DNA from: an uncultured Chlorobiaceae bacterium
GTDB lineage: Bacteria; Bacteroidota; Chlorobiia; Chlorobiales; Chlorobiaceae
DNA length: 64,000 bases
Assembly (NCBI GenBank): GCA_903887845.1
Contig: CAISRC010000035.1
Coordinates: 21,890 to 85,889 of the forward strand
Direction: 5' to 3'
Shown: one piece after another, positions 8,682 through 18,525 of the stretch
Layout of the letters: the number at the start of each line of letters is the position of its first letter
Numbering within the stretch: position 1 is the stretch's first letter
Translations under genes and position numbers: made by a program
The notes under the pieces: generated by a model
Told to the model about the DNA's origin: nothing
The model's database searches: none
Seen by the model: the letters and a program-made list of their open reading frames with translations, nothing else

Positions 8682-10796
8682 TTAGAATGTCTGCGTTACA
8701 CTGACAGTAAAGGAACGTCCCTGTCCTGCAAGTGGTTCTATTTTTCCCATCCAGTCGCTTGCCATATAATTATCGAAGTTAACACCACCAAGCGGGAGAT
8801 AATAGAACTTGTCGAACAGGTTCGTAACACCCAGATCAAGACGCAGGTTTTTGAATTGGTAAGCCGTTCTTAGATTAACCAACGCGTAGGCAGCCGTTTC
8901 CGGCTCAAAGCGAAGAGGATCGGTATCGGACTTCCTGCCAACGAGCTGAAGCTCCACCCCGTTAGTCCATCCGGCAATACGCTGTTCCAGCGAAAGAAAA
9001 CTATTCAACGGCATGATATGGTAAAGGCTGCTCCCTGTATTGAGGTCTTTTCCATGCACATATCCCACACTGCCCCGGAGTTGTCCGGAACCAAGAGCGC
9101 TGTTGTCCCATAGAGCAAGTTTACCTGAAATATCCAGGCCGTAGATTCTGGCATCGTGATTAATAAACTGCAACTGATTGAAGGTGCTTTCGCCATAAGT
9201 CTTTGTACCAATAACATTCACGCCGATGTAATCGTTGACATATGTTAAATATGGTGTAACCTTCAGCTCCCAGCTCTTGCGAGCAATGTCGTGCCACTCT
9301 GCCGAGATGCTCAGGATATGAGCAACTTCAGGGCTGAGGTTTTGATTGCCGACGTAGTAGTTGCCATCACCAAACCAGTTGATCATTCCGCTGGTCATCC
9401 ACATCCCAGACCATGCATAGCGCTCATAAAGATTGGGTGAACGTGTCTTTCGTGCATAGCCAACTTCATACGCTCCGGTCTCGCTGGGCTCGAACCTGGC
9501 CAGCGCAGTAATGTCCCAGTTGCTGTCGCTCCGGGCATGGTCTTGTTCATTAAATGCTTTGGCATCAACACGATACATCTTAGAGTACCCATGAACATCG
9601 CCAGTATCCATACGCACTTGTTCATTGCGCACCCCAAGTACCGTCGTCACCTGTTTGCTCAACTTTGATTCCCATTCAGTAAAAAAACTGTACCGCTCAC
9701 GATTACCATTATTGATGCTCTGGAAAGTATCTGGAGCCATCCCTGGCTCAGTACCAGCAACCGGGGGCCACCAGTCGTCAAGGGTAAAGCGATGAAATTC
9801 GTTGCCAAGCCGCAAAATGTTCTTTTCTGCAAACGGAATCTCCGTCTTTAACGAATAGCCGATATCCCTCCCGTTGGTTTTCATCGGCATAATCATCGGC
9901 ATAGGAAATGTCAATTTATCCCTTCCGACATTCATCTCATGATGCGTATTCTGCCAGTAGGCCTTTGCATCGACTTTGCCCCATCCGAAGCTTTTTTGAT
10001 AGGCTGCGTTGATAAATGAGGCATTGTTTTCGACCATGTCCATCTGCTGGTTGACAAATCCCTGCTCAGGAATCAATTGGTGACCTGCCTTCAGGGTCAG
10101 AAGACTATTGTCGCCTTTGACGGCCAGAGAAGCCCCAAGATTACGCGATTCATAATAGGAGGAAGTCACCGTCTTGCCATGACCATCCTTGTAGTTATTC
10201 GCGTGATCGATGGATCCGGTCACACCAAAGCTGACGTTGGTGCCCGCGATTGCTCCCGAGAATGCTGCGCCAGTGCTGTGGTTAATGCTTCGATAATAGG
10301 TTGAAACACTTCCCGACTCTTTGAGTCCTTCACCGGCATAAGCGAACACGGGCTGATCCGATGCAACAAGGATTATACCTCCAATGTTGTCACCGCCATA
10401 ACTGACCGGTGTAACGCCAGCTTTCACTCCGATACTGCTTACGCTGGCAGAAGCAATGTAAGACAATGGCGGATTCATGTGGTTGGCGCAGGCCGAGGTC
10501 AGACACATACCGTCAACATAGGTCAGTACCCGATCGTCGGCCATGCCGTGGATGACCGGCAAACTCGAAACACCACCGCCTGCAGCAAGAGCAACGCCAG
10601 GCGTCCCATTGAGCAGTGCTGCGGTATCACTGCTTTTCAGCCGTTTGGATACCATTGATTCACCTGCTTTTTCGGATGGTGCGGTAACTACTGTTTCCTG
10701 GCTTATTGCTTCCTGAGAATATGCCGCCAAGGGCTCTGCCGCAGTTAACAGCAGAAAGAGAACTTGCTTTATAATAATTTTAGATCCCGTATGCAT
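8682..10796 (-). CDS. TonB-dependent outer-membrane receptor, probably copper (OprC/NosA-like)
   Basis: A 704-aa receptor with a signal peptide ending near AAYSQE, a TonB-box-like ETVVTA, a plug domain (residues about 45-160, with MADDRVLTYVDGM) and a 22-strand-type barrel ending in FTVSVTQTF with a terminal Phe. The plug contains CANHM, matching the Cys-x3-Met copper ligand pair known from OprC/NosA receptors, followed by NPPLSYI. A barrel loop near residue 290 is very methionine-rich (FPMPMIMPM) and lies next to HHEM. These features support copper rather than siderophore uptake; this is an inference. The upstream gene on the same strand is a small Cys-rich membrane protein of a kind seen beside such receptors. 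The C-terminal strand and length are intact. Confidence 0.88.
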   Translation of the reverse strand: MHTGSKIIIKQVLFLLLTAAEPLAAYSQEAISQETVVTAPSEKAGESMVSKRLKSSDTAALLNGTPGVALAAGGGVSSLPVIHGMADDRVLTYVDGMCLTSACANHMNPPLSYIASASVSSIGVKAGVTPVSYGGDNIGGIILVASDQPVFAYAGEGLKESGSVSTYYRSINHSTGAAFSGAIAGTNVSFGVTGSIDHANNYKDGHGKTVTSSYYESRNLGASLAVKGDNSLLTLKAGHQLIPEQGFVNQQMDMVENNASFINAAYQKSFGWGKVDAKAYWQNTHHEMNVGRDKLTFPMPMIMPMKTNGRDIGYSLKTEIPFAEKNILRLGNEFHRFTLDDWWPPVAGTEPGMAPDTFQSINNGNRERYSFFTEWESKLSKQVTTVLGVRNEQVRMDTGDVHGYSKMYRVDAKAFNEQDHARSDSNWDITALARFEPSETGAYEVGYARKTRSPNLYERYAWSGMWMTSGMINWFGDGNYYVGNQNLSPEVAHILSISAEWHDIARKSWELKVTPYLTYVNDYIGVNVIGTKTYGESTFNQLQFINHDARIYGLDISGKLALWDNSALGSGQLRGSVGYVHGKDLNTGSSLYHIMPLNSFLSLEQRIAGWTNGVELQLVGRKSDTDPLRFEPETAAYALVNLRTAYQFKNLRLDLGVTNLFDKFYYLPLGGVNFDNYMASDWMGKIEPLAGQGRSFTVSVTQTF

Positions 10797-11075
10797 ATTG
10801 TTGAGTAAATAAATAATTGAAGGATATTTTTAAAAAACGTTCACAGCAGTTGGTATCCTCTTTTCTATTCTGCAGATCGTGCGAATACCGGTGCTATAGC
10901 CAGCCAACTGATCAATTACTCCGACCGTAAATATATCATGCCTTGCCCTATTGCAAAGAGAGTTTTACGCTGGAATAATTTTCGAATTCAAAAATTCACG
11001 AAGCAAAATAAATGCAGCAGCAGCTCATTATCAAAAAGCTGATTGCGAGCATACTGAAAAGGCACCAGGGGGAAG
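10797..11075. other. Intergenic region upstream of the TonB-dependent receptor
   Basis: About 280 bp without a credible gene. I looked for a cobalamin-riboswitch core or a clear Fur box and saw neither. The regulation of the receptor is not visible here. Confidence 0.55.
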
Positions 11076-11462
11076 CTAAGCTTTTGGGGGATGGTCGATT
11101 TGTTCCTGTACCCCGTCAGAAAAAAAAGAAGCTCGGCCTGAAGTAAACGTATTGTACGTGGATATTCTTTGAGGAGCAACCTGAAGATAAGGCAAGATGG
11201 CTGGCATTGCATTAAGTAACTCTTCAAGTGTTTTGGTTGATGTATGCTTGCCAGATGGGGAGGACTGGATATCGTTTGTAGCATTAATTTTTTTCAGCAA
11301 GAAACAGTGCCCGCAGCAATCCGTCACCTTCCTTTCACAAAGAGTTTCGGCAATCACTTTTTGATTGAAGGTAAAAAGCCCGAAACAGACCAAAACGCTG
11401 CTTATTTGCAAAAGCATTCCGCAAAGCGTCATAACTGCGATGGACCGGGTCAGTGCGCTCAT
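11076..11462 (-). CDS. Small membrane-anchored Cys-motif protein next to metal receptor
   Basis: A 128-aa protein if translated from the ATG at 11462 (MSALTRSIAVMTLCGMLLQ). The longer frame up to 11591 gives an unlikely N-terminus. A hydrophobic segment at residues about 7-30 is a signal or anchor. It is followed by QKVIAETLCERK and CCGHCFLLKKI. I recognise this LC...C-x2-C-x-LKK pattern from small proteins in Bacteroidota/Chlorobiota encoded beside TonB-dependent copper receptors; their function is unknown. The clustered cysteines could bind metal. The gene is about 280 bp upstream of the receptor, and no Shine-Dalgarno is obvious at either start. Coding status is fairly likely from the conserved-looking motif. 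Confidence 0.65.
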   Translation of the reverse strand: MSALTRSIAVMTLCGMLLQISSVLVCFGLFTFNQKVIAETLCERKVTDCCGHCFLLKKINATNDIQSSPSGKHTSTKTLEELLNAMPAILPYLQVAPQRISTYNTFTSGRASFFSDGVQEQIDHPPKA

Positions 11463-11721
11463 AACTGAATGTGCTTTTTGAAAATAAACGTGAAGATCTT
11501 TATTATAGAAATAATAACAATTGTAAACAAAAAGCAACTTTTTCAGGGTAATCGACAGGAACAGTAGCCGACATGAGTTTTGACTGACCACGTCACGACA
11601 CCGATAACTGGAGTAAATGAAGTTAAGTGAAAAAAACGTTTTGCCTTACGAAGGATAATTATTAAACTACCCGCAAATTAGAGCATTTGGGCCTGATAAA
11701 AAATATGCCTGTATCACGACG

Positions 11722-12117
11722 ATGACCTTAAAATCATTCATGCCTGTATTGGCGGCAGGGCTCTTTTTTCTCGGAGCTTGCACCCCTGAAAAGCAACCTG
11801 ACAACGAGGAACTGACCGAATCAAGAGCAGAAGCTTTAGCTGAGCAGAAACTTGCCACAGGCAAAAGGGTTTATGAGGCAAATTGTGCAGGTTGCCATGA
11901 TGCCGGCGTGGCAGGGGCTCCAAAACCTGGAGATAATGCTGCATGGAAAGAACGCCTGACTCCAGGGTTTGAGGTCATTGTTAAAAAATCAATCGAAGGC
12001 TTTGATGGTAAATCAGGTGCGATGCCGCCAAAAGGAGGCAACGCCATTTTAACCGATGAAGAGGTATCAAATGCCGTCACCTTCATGGTCAGCAATCCAA
12101 ACACAACATCCCGATAA
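11722..12117 (+). CDS. Lipoprotein monohaem cytochrome c (cytochrome c5/c-555-like)
   Basis: A 131-aa protein with a lipoprotein signal (FMPVLAAGLFFLGACTPEK, lipobox LGAC), an acidic linker, and a class I cytochrome c domain from about residue 45. The haem motif is CAGCH, within GKRVYEANCAGCHDAG. The distal methionine ligand is in GAMPPKGG, and a C-terminal helix follows (TDEEVSNAVTFMV). It would be anchored in the periplasm and carry electrons. It is a single gene divergent from the Cys-motif protein. Comparable small c-type cytochromes act in photosynthetic or sulfur-oxidising electron flow, but the partner cannot be deduced here. Confidence 0.92.
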   Translation: MTLKSFMPVLAAGLFFLGACTPEKQPDNEELTESRAEALAEQKLATGKRVYEANCAGCHDAGVAGAPKPGDNAAWKERLTPGFEVIVKKSIEGFDGKSGAMPPKGGNAILTDEEVSNAVTFMVSNPNTTSR

Positions 12118-12142
12118 ATGGTGATTGACATGAAGTCCGAAA

Positions 12143-12547
12143 TTACAGAAAGAACGACTTAACTTTTGCAATTAACTGCTTTTCTGTCAATCGGTCACAA
12201 ATCTCAACCACCGTCACTTTATTGCGCAGTTCGCTGACTCTTTCAATCTCTTTGGCAAGCTCTATTTTTGCCTCACCCGGACCTAAAAGCGCGATGCTTG
12301 CTGAATCGCCAAGCAACCCGATCACCTTCTGATAAAAAGCATGATACTGATGTTTTCGACGTTCATCCGCAACGTGTTCATTGCTCACAGACTGTGCGAC
12401 AACAGTTCCTCCTGACTTCCATCCCCCTGAAGGCTTAAGATGACTTTCTGCCGCAGATTCAATGCGCTGTACAAAAGTTTGATCGCCCTCGACTGACACC
12501 AGAATGGCCTCCTTGTGGTCAATCCATAACCCTGTATTTTTTTTCAT
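12143..12547 (-). CDS. Conserved protein of unknown function (KNTGLWIDHKEA family)
   Basis: A 134-aa soluble protein with the N-terminal signature KNTGLWIDHKEAILV, a mid-region ERRKHQYHAFYQKVIG, and the strand-turn ALLGPGEAKIELAKEI that recalls archaeo-eukaryotic release factor (eRF1-like) folds. I have seen similar short proteins in many bacteria, annotated as hypothetical or eRF1-like. A nucleic-acid or ribosome-related role is only a guess. It begins with an ATG at 12547 and ends 25 bp after the convergent cytochrome gene. Confidence 0.75.
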   Translation of the reverse strand: MKKNTGLWIDHKEAILVSVEGDQTFVQRIESAAESHLKPSGGWKSGGTVVAQSVSNEHVADERRKHQYHAFYQKVIGLLGDSASIALLGPGEAKIELAKEIERVSELRNKVTVVEICDRLTEKQLIAKVKSFFL

Positions 12548-12793
12548 GGCAACTGAACTCCTTCTATAAGATAGTTGCTGAATGGCTCAACACGTCTTCA
12601 AAAATGAGAGCCTCTAACTAAAGATAACGAATACTCAACTTTTTTGGCATAGTTTCAACCGATCAGGCAGAAAATAAATCCCCTTTTTGTGATGAGCACA
12701 AAGGATCAGATTGCATGAAGTACTTCAAGCCAAAAGGGATGTATGCAGTAATTGTGGTTTTTCAGGTGTGAGTCAGGGACTTGCGGCACTCAG
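12548..12793. other. Intergenic region between the KNTGLWIDHKEA gene and the sdh terminator
   Basis: About 245 bp without a credible gene. It contains a short hairpin around TTTGTGATGAGCACAAA (about 12687-12703) of unknown meaning. The minus-strand gene ending at 12143 must take its promoter from here. Confidence 0.5.
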
Positions 12794-12839
12794 AAAAACC
12801 GGCCCATGTCAGGGAAACAGAAACAAGGGGCCGGTTTTC
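12794..12839 (-). terminator. Intrinsic terminator after sdhB
   Basis: Arms AAAACCGGCCC (12795-12805) and GGGCCGGTTTT (12828-12838) form an 11-bp stem. On the minus strand it ends in a short T-run. It begins 6 bp after the sdhB stop codon and closes the sdhCAB transcript. Confidence 0.85.
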
Positions 12840-12844
12840 TCATC

Positions 12845-13618
12845 TTAAAGCGATTCTTTGATAACCCTTTCCTTTTCAGAGAAAAGCTTGGCACCAAGAA
12901 ACTCCCGGTTCATGCGGGCGATATTGGCTACAGAAATTCCTTTGGGGCAGTCAAATTCACAGGCATAGGTGTTACTGCAGTTACCAAAACCCTGCTCATC
13001 CATACATGCAACCATCTTCTGCACCCGCGTGGCGGCCTCTACCCGTCCCTGTGGCAGTAATGCGAGATGTGAGACCTTGGCGCCGATAAACAGCATGGCT
13101 GCTGCATTGGAACAGGCCGCCACACAAGCACCGCAACCGATGCACGTTGCCGCATCAAATGCGGAATCAGACTTCTCTTTTGGCACTGGAATGGTATTGG
13201 CGTCCGGTACACCTCCCGTATTAACCGATACATACCCGCCAGCCTGGATGATCTTGTCGAGTGCACTCCTGTCGACTATAAGATCTCTTATGATTGGAAA
13301 TGCCTTTGCCCTCCAGGGTTCAATAAAAATGGTGTCCCCATCTTTAAACGCACGCATGTGAAGCTGGCAGGTGGTAACCCCCTTGGCCGGTCCATGGGGA
13401 CGTCCGTTTATATACAGACTGCACGTACCACAAATACCCTCCCGGCAGTCATGATCAAAGGCAACAGGATCACCGCCGGTCATGATGAGCTTCTGGTTTA
13501 GGGTATCGAGCATTTCAAAGAAAGAGCTGTCGGCCGAGATCCCTGAAACATCGTAGGAAACCATCTCACCTTTAGCCGTAACGTTTTTCTGTCGCCAGAT
13601 TTTCAGCGTGAAGTTCAT
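12845..13618 (-). CDS. sdhB: Succinate dehydrogenase/fumarate reductase iron-sulfur subunit
   Basis: A 257-aa subunit carrying the electron wire between the flavin and the quinone site. Cluster ligands are visible in order: the 2Fe-2S loop [19 protein letters not shown] with a distal cysteine in TTCQLH, the 4Fe-4S motif [11 protein letters not shown], and the third set [15 protein letters not shown]. The sequence is of the longer, B. subtilis/Wolinella-like type. It follows sdhA by 9 bp and ends at a terminator. In a green sulfur bacterium the complex would run mainly as fumarate reductase in the reductive TCA cycle; this direction is inferred. Confidence 0.96.
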   Translation of the reverse strand: MNFTLKIWRQKNVTAKGEMVSYDVSGISADSSFFEMLDTLNQKLIMTGGDPVAFDHDCREGICGTCSLYINGRPHGPAKGVTTCQLHMRAFKDGDTIFIEPWRAKAFPIIRDLIVDRSALDKIIQAGGYVSVNTGGVPDANTIPVPKEKSDSAFDAATCIGCGACVAACSNAAAMLFIGAKVSHLALLPQGRVEAATRVQKMVACMDEQGFGNCSNTYACEFDCPKGISVANIARMNREFLGAKLFSEKERVIKESL

Positions 13619-13627
13619 AATAACCTG

Positions 13628-15568
13628 TTATTTATAGCTCCGCTGGGAGAGCTTGATCTCGTTGAATTGAAGTTCCTCACGGTGGAGTTGTGCCGCAGCA
13701 TCACGCCCACTGTATTCCCATGCGCCAACAAAAGCGAACTCATCATCATTGCGCAATGCTTCGCCCTCACTGGTCTGATACTCCTCCCTGAAATGTCCCC
13801 CGCACGATTCCCTGCGTTGCTGGGCATCACGCACCATAAGTTCTCCGAGCTCAATAAAATCAGCAACCCGGCAGGCTTTCTCGATTTCGGGATTGTATTC
13901 ATCCAGTCCGCCTGGAATCTTCACGCCGCGAGCAAATTCCTGACGCAGTTCCGTGATTTGATAAAGCGCCTCAGTAAGACCTGCATCGTTTCGGGCCATA
14001 CCGCAATACTCCCACATGATTTTGCCGAGACGACGATGAAAATTATCAACAGACTCTTTCCCTCCGCTGTTTTTGATTTGCTTCAGGCGATCGGTAACGG
14101 CTTGAGCTGCAAGGGTAAATTCGGAAGAGGCGGTGTCAAATCGCGGTGTATGAATTTCATTTGCCAGATAGTTCCCAATGGTATAGGGAAGAACAAAATA
14201 ACCATCAGCCAAGCCCTGCATAAGCGCCGAAGCACCCAGCCGGTTTGCTCCATGATCGGAAAAATTGCACTCTCCGATAGCATAGAGACCTGGAATAGTG
14301 GTCATCAGCTCATAATCAACCCAAAGACCACCCATAGTATAATGTACCGCAGGATAGATCATCATCGGTGTCTCATAAGGACTCTCTGCTACAATCTGCT
14401 CGTACATCTGGAAAAGGTTGCCGTAAAGAGAATCGATAGCATCATGTCCTTTTCTTTTGATTGCATCTGCAAAGTCAAGAAAAACTGCAACTCCTGTTGC
14501 GCCAACTCCGAAACCTGCATCACAGCGCTCTTTGGCAGCACGCGAAGCCACATCTCGCGGAACGAGGTTTCCAAATGCCGGATAGCGTCTCTCCAAATAG
14601 TAATCGCGGTCTGCTTCTGCAATATCAGAGGGCTTTATCTCTTTGTTCCTGAGTTTTTCGACATCTTTCATCTTTGCCGGGACCCATATCCTGCCATCAT
14701 TGCGCAAGCTTTCACTCATCAGGGTAAGCTTGGACTGTGCGTCGCCATGCACCGGAATACAGGTCGGATGAATCTGGGTAAACGAAGGGTTGGCAAACAT
14801 TGCTCCTTTCCGATAGGCACTCCATGCTGGCGTAACGTTGGAGCCCATCGCGTTGGTGGAGAGGAAAAAGACATTGCCATATCCGCCATTGGCAAGAACA
14901 ACCGCATGGGCTGCATGCCGCTCTATTTCGCCGGTTACCAGGTTACGGGCGATGATTCCGCGAGCCTTTCCATCGACAAGCACCATGTCAAGAACATCCC
15001 GACGATTGTACAGTTTTACGGTGCCTGCAGCGATCTGGCGGCTTAATGCGCTGTATGCTCCCAGAAGCAATTGCTGACCTGTCTGACCTCTTGCATAGAA
15101 CGTTCTTGATACCTGTGCACCACCGAACGAACGGTTGGTTAAAAGTCCGCTGTACTCGCGGGCGAACGGTACTCCCTGTGCGACGCAAAGGTCAATAATC
15201 TGATTGCTGACTTGAGCCAATCGATAGACGTTGGCTTCACGCGCCCGGTAATCGCCACCTTTGATGGTATCGTAAAAAAGGCGGTAAGCACTGTCACCGT
15301 CGTTTGGATAATTTTTGGCGGCGTTGATTCCACCCTGTGCAGCGATGCTGTGAGCACGGCGCGGTGTATCCTGATAACAGAACACCTTGACATTGTAACC
15401 GAGCTGCCCGAGCGATGCGGCAGCAGAGGCGCCGGCCAGGCCGGTACCAATTACAATAATGTCAAGTTTGCGTTTGTTGTTAGGGTTTACCAGCTTGCTG
15501 CCCGATTTGTAGGCAGTCCATTTTTCAGCCACCGGCCCTTCAGGGATTCTGGCGTTGAGGCGTGTCAT
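13628..15568 (-). CDS. sdhA: Succinate dehydrogenase/fumarate reductase flavoprotein subunit
   Basis: The 646-aa catalytic subunit. The Rossmann FAD motif is [20 protein letters not shown] at about residue 33. The FAD-linking histidine lies in [15 protein letters not shown]. Substrate-site segments include [10 protein letters not shown] and the C-terminal [14 protein letters not shown]. It sits in the order sdhC-sdhA-sdhB on the minus strand, with 53 bp to sdhC and 9 bp to sdhB. The complex interconverts succinate and fumarate at the inner membrane. Length is typical for the type with a single cytochrome b subunit. Confidence 0.97.
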   Translation of the reverse strand: MTRLNARIPEGPVAEKWTAYKSGSKLVNPNNKRKLDIIVIGTGLAGASAAASLGQLGYNVKVFCYQDTPRRAHSIAAQGGINAAKNYPNDGDSAYRLFYDTIKGGDYRAREANVYRLAQVSNQIIDLCVAQGVPFAREYSGLLTNRSFGGAQVSRTFYARGQTGQQLLLGAYSALSRQIAAGTVKLYNRRDVLDMVLVDGKARGIIARNLVTGEIERHAAHAVVLANGGYGNVFFLSTNAMGSNVTPAWSAYRKGAMFANPSFTQIHPTCIPVHGDAQSKLTLMSESLRNDGRIWVPAKMKDVEKLRNKEIKPSDIAEADRDYYLERRYPAFGNLVPRDVASRAAKERCDAGFGVGATGVAVFLDFADAIKRKGHDAIDSLYGNLFQMYEQIVAESPYETPMMIYPAVHYTMGGLWVDYELMTTIPGLYAIGECNFSDHGANRLGASALMQGLADGYFVLPYTIGNYLANEIHTPRFDTASSEFTLAAQAVTDRLKQIKNSGGKESVDNFHRRLGKIMWEYCGMARNDAGLTEALYQITELRQEFARGVKIPGGLDEYNPEIEKACRVADFIELGELMVRDAQQRRESCGGHFREEYQTSEGEALRNDDEFAFVGAWEYSGRDAAAQLHREELQFNEIKLSQRSYK

Positions 15569-15621
15569 TGAAAAGTGTTGTGAGTGTTGTTTTCGGTGAA
15601 AAACAGAGTCGTGACCGATTA

Positions 15622-16293
15622 TTAAACTTTATTAAGAAAGAACAAGACGTAGATCGGGACAATGCTGAACCCTATGGCAATAAAAACAGAGTAGACCGAA
15701 CCAATAAGCTTTACCGCATCAGTATACTTGCTGTGGTTCCAGCCAAGCGTCTGAAATGCCGACTGAATGGCATGGTTCAGATGAATACCGAGAAAAATAA
15801 AGCTGACAATATAAAAAAGTGAATACAGGGGAGTTGAAAAGAGAAGGAGTGTTCGACTGTAAAAATCATGACCTGCAATCCCGGGAGGCGGTGCTACAAG
15901 GCCGATTTTAATAAAGTAGAAATCACAAAAATGGAGGGCGAGGAAGATCAGGACAATAATTCCTGTATGAAACATGTACTTGGAAAAGAACGAGGTCTCT
16001 GAACTGTTGCTTCGCGCATAGGCTGCAGGCCTTGCAGAACGGTTCTGGAAGGAGACAACCAAACCGAAAGCGATATGGAGCAGGAATCCTGCGAAAAGCA
16101 CAATTTCAGCACTTTTGATGACTGGATTGGTGCCCATGAAGGCTGCGGCTTCCGAAAAAGCACGACCTCCATCATTTTTCAGCAACATCAGGTTGATACC
16201 GAGATGTACGCATAAAAAGGTAACCAGAAAAAGCCCGGCAAGCGCCATGAGCACTTTTTTGGTAATGGATGAATACAAAAGCATAGTGTTCAT
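15622..16293 (-). CDS. sdhC: Succinate dehydrogenase cytochrome b subunit (b558 family)
   Basis: A 223-aa protein with five hydrophobic helices and histidines placed in or near them ([44 protein letters not shown]), as expected for a single-subunit di-haem anchor of the B. subtilis/Wolinella type. It binds the quinone and docks SdhAB. It is the first gene of the sdhCAB operon. A second possible ATG lies three codons in (16284). The identification from helix pattern and context is firm. Confidence 0.93.
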   Translation of the reverse strand: MNTMLLYSSITKKVLMALAGLFLVTFLCVHLGINLMLLKNDGGRAFSEAAAFMGTNPVIKSAEIVLFAGFLLHIAFGLVVSFQNRSARPAAYARSNSSETSFFSKYMFHTGIIVLIFLALHFCDFYFIKIGLVAPPPGIAGHDFYSRTLLLFSTPLYSLFYIVSFIFLGIHLNHAIQSAFQTLGWNHSKYTDAVKLIGSVYSVFIAIGFSIVPIYVLFFLNKV

Positions 16294-16381
16294 ACAATGG
16301 TTATTTCAATGGGAAAGAACAGAGGATTACATCCTGTGGGCGTCAATGTAGCACTTCATTTTTTATAATCCAACAAAATAA

Positions 16382-17035
16382 TTAATACTCATCAAGAGCA
16401 TCAACAAGAGCAACCGCTCTGAGCGGTGAGGCTTCAGCCTTGGCAAGTTTCAGCGGAAAGCCGCAAAAGGTGAACGGGCGATGCAGCAGCAACTGAAGTT
16501 TCGAAAGATTTTCAATAATAACGGTACTTTTCTGAAGCAGTATTTTATGAACAGGAAAAGTAAGTTCGTCAGAAGCATCGACCGACATCGTATCCACTCC
16601 AACGCCTTTCAAGTCAAATCCTGTCAGCCACAGGGCGGCTTCAGAAGAAAGTACCGGGTAGCCCTCATAATAGTCAGAAGAACTCCAGTATTGGCTCCAC
16701 CCCGTGCAGAGCAGCAAAAACTCACATTCCCGGATAAGAGCAAGAGCTGGATGAAGAGTTTCAATTGAAATGATCCGGTTAGGCGTTCCTCGAACATCGA
16801 TCGCAAGCCCTTTGCCGGTAAATCGCTCGATACCAAAGGCATCAAGCGAGGGGGCTTCCTTTAGAATATGCGAAGGCAGATCGACATGAGTTCCGATATG
16901 GGAGGAGATCGTAAGAAGCTGCTCGGCAAAACCCTCTTCTTCAATGGAGCTGAGTGATTGAAAAACAGGGCCAGGGGTCCCGGGATAGCAGGTCATACCA
17001 GGCTCAATCGTATGACTCAGATCAATAACCCGCAT
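16382..17035 (-). CDS. Cyclase / kynurenine-formamidase-like metal hydrolase
   Basis: A 217-aa protein of the metal-dependent cyclase superfamily. The start VIDLSHTIEPGMTCYPGTPG and the metal-binding signature SSHIGTHVDLPSH at about residue 45 are diagnostic (HxGTHxDxPxH). A second conserved region is TGFDLKGVGVDTMSVD. Family members hydrolyse amides or cyclise polyketides; without tryptophan-degradation neighbours the substrate is unknown. It follows the alpha/beta hydrolase by 4 bp, so the two are probably co-transcribed, upstream of sdhC. Confidence 0.9.
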   Translation of the reverse strand: MRVIDLSHTIEPGMTCYPGTPGPVFQSLSSIEEEGFAEQLLTISSHIGTHVDLPSHILKEAPSLDAFGIERFTGKGLAIDVRGTPNRIISIETLHPALALIRECEFLLLCTGWSQYWSSSDYYEGYPVLSSEAALWLTGFDLKGVGVDTMSVDASDELTFPVHKILLQKSTVIIENLSKLQLLLHRPFTFCGFPLKLAKAEASPLRAVALVDALDEY

Positions 17036-17039
17036 TACG

Positions 17040-17834
17040 TTACTCCTTGTTTCGACGTATTCTGCTCAAAACGTAGTCAATAATCGTCTGAACTGCTTTT
17101 TCCCTCTCGCAATCACAAAAAATCTGATGCCCGGAATGCTCCAGCCATACGATAGACTTGGCGGAAGCTTCAGTAGCAATCATGTTGTAGACTATCCTGG
17201 CACTTTCAGGAAGAACGGTGCTTTCCTGACGGCAATGCAGAATTAAAACGGGAAGAGAAACACGATCAAGCAACAAGCGACTTTGCTTGATCAGCTTAAA
17301 ACAAGAGATAATTGCATCTGTAGGAACCCATGAATAATGAGGAACACGTTTGACGCTCTGTGCTCCGGAAAAAATCGTCTTCAAGCCCCAATTCCTGACA
17401 ATCCTGCTGACAAATGGAGCAACAAAATGCATGGGCCGACCGGGAGCAAATACGGAAACCAGCTTGATGGCTGGTGCGGCAAGTATCAGTGAATCAATCC
17501 TGCCCGGATACCTGACGGCAAGATTCAGGGAGAGAAGAGCGCCCATGCTGTGACCGATTACAATAATCTGCTCCGCATCAACACTCAGCTTTTGAAGAGC
17601 CTGATCGGCATCGGCCATCCAGGCTTCCCATCTGACTCCTCGAAGCGCCTCAGGCGATGATGCTCCATGACCAGCAAGCAGAGGAATGCTGACCGGTATG
17701 CCAAGAGCCCGGAGGGGCTCAGACAACGCATTGACACTGTCAAGAGTCGCTGTAAAGCCGTGAAGAATAAGAACGCCAAAAGAGTTTCTCAATTTTTGTT
17801 GGCCTGCCATAATTACTTTCCGTAAAATCTCCAT
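17040..17834 (-). CDS. Alpha/beta hydrolase (monoacylglycerol lipase/carboxylesterase-like)
   Basis: A cytosolic serine hydrolase of about 264 aa. The oxyanion-hole motif LILHGFTATLDS, the nucleophile elbow IVIGHSMGALLSL and the catalytic histidine in WLEHSGHQIFCD are all present, and the acid is likely the D/E before that histidine. The open frame extends to a GTG at 17861; ATGs at 17834 and 17810 both have purine-rich upstream sequence, so the exact start is uncertain. It is closest in pattern to Est30-type carboxylesterases that cleave short acyl esters. It overlaps no neighbour and precedes the cyclase gene by 4 bp. Confidence 0.88.
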   Translation of the reverse strand: MEILRKVIMAGQQKLRNSFGVLILHGFTATLDSVNALSEPLRALGIPVSIPLLAGHGASSPEALRGVRWEAWMADADQALQKLSVDAEQIIVIGHSMGALLSLNLAVRYPGRIDSLILAAPAIKLVSVFAPGRPMHFVAPFVSRIVRNWGLKTIFSGAQSVKRVPHYSWVPTDAIISCFKLIKQSRLLLDRVSLPVLILHCRQESTVLPESARIVYNMIATEASAKSIVWLEHSGHQIFCDCEREKAVQTIIDYVLSRIRRNKE

Positions 17835-17956
17835 GAATCTCTCAGTAAAAGAGCATACCACCGAATATGCTGCATAAAATACAACAGAACGGAAAATACA
17901 GGTAAATAAGGGAAATTCCTGTTTAATGGCTATGTTTAAGAGAAATTAAATTAACC

Positions 17957-18460
17957 ATGAACAGGACAATGCGCAAGGTTTTACTGGCGGGATTTCTGTT
18001 GTTGCCCATGGCCCTCAGTTCGTGCTCCTCTTCAAGGCTTGACTTTACAGGCATTTCACCCGAAGAGGCTTATCGGCTGGGAAAAATCAAGAATAATCCC
18101 TATAGCATCGACGGCAAGGTTTATGTTCCGATGAGCTATGAGGAGGCCATTGCGTACGAGGAGACTGGTATTGCTTCGTGGTATGGTCAGGAAACTCTTG
18201 ACCAGCATAAGGGACAGTTAACGTCATACGGGGAGATTTTCGACCCCGAAAAGCCAAGCGCCGCACACAAATATCTTCCTTTGCCCTCTCTTGTAAAGGT
18301 AACCAATCTTGATACTCGCACATCAATTATTGTCCGGGTCAATGATCGGGGGCCTTTTGTTGATGACCGAGTTATTGATCTGAGCACCGAAGCGGCAAAA
18401 CGACTGGGATTCTTTGAAAAAGGAACCGCTAAAGTCAAAATTGAGGTTATCTCCCGTTAA
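17957..18460 (+). CDS. rlpA: RlpA-family septal/wall lipoprotein (double-psi beta barrel)
   Basis: A 167-aa lipoprotein with signal LAGFLLLPMALSSC. The C-terminal two thirds form the RlpA double-psi beta-barrel, recognisable by GIASWYG, the SYGEIFDP and AAHKYLPLPSLVKVTN blocks, and VRVNDRGPFVDDRVIDLS. RlpA enzymes act as lytic transglycosylases on denuded glycan strands; the catalytic Asp is in the NDRGPF motif. There is no SPOR domain, so septal targeting is not assured. Single gene; converges on the transaldolase gene. Confidence 0.93.
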   Translation: MNRTMRKVLLAGFLLLPMALSSCSSSRLDFTGISPEEAYRLGKIKNNPYSIDGKVYVPMSYEEAIAYEETGIASWYGQETLDQHKGQLTSYGEIFDPEKPSAAHKYLPLPSLVKVTNLDTRTSIIVRVNDRGPFVDDRVIDLSTEAAKRLGFFEKGTAKVKIEVISR

Positions 18461-18525
18461 CCTCACCATTATAATAATTCCCCCGTCATCGCTGAATCCG
18501 CAGCTTCCGGAAACTTGGCCTGTCG

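Noticed and set aside
10797..11075. Possible cobalamin riboswitch before the TonB-dependent receptor
   Set aside because: The conserved B12-box core is not visible on either strand, and the receptor has copper-type rather than BtuB-type motifs.
12752..13060. 102-codon plus-strand ORF spanning the sdh terminator and sdhB end
   Set aside because: It crosses a clear terminator and overlaps SdhB motifs on the other strand; no support for expression.
13667..15046. 459-codon plus-strand ORF opposite sdhA
   Set aside because: The minus strand encodes a full SdhA with all motifs; the opposite frame is a codon-bias shadow.
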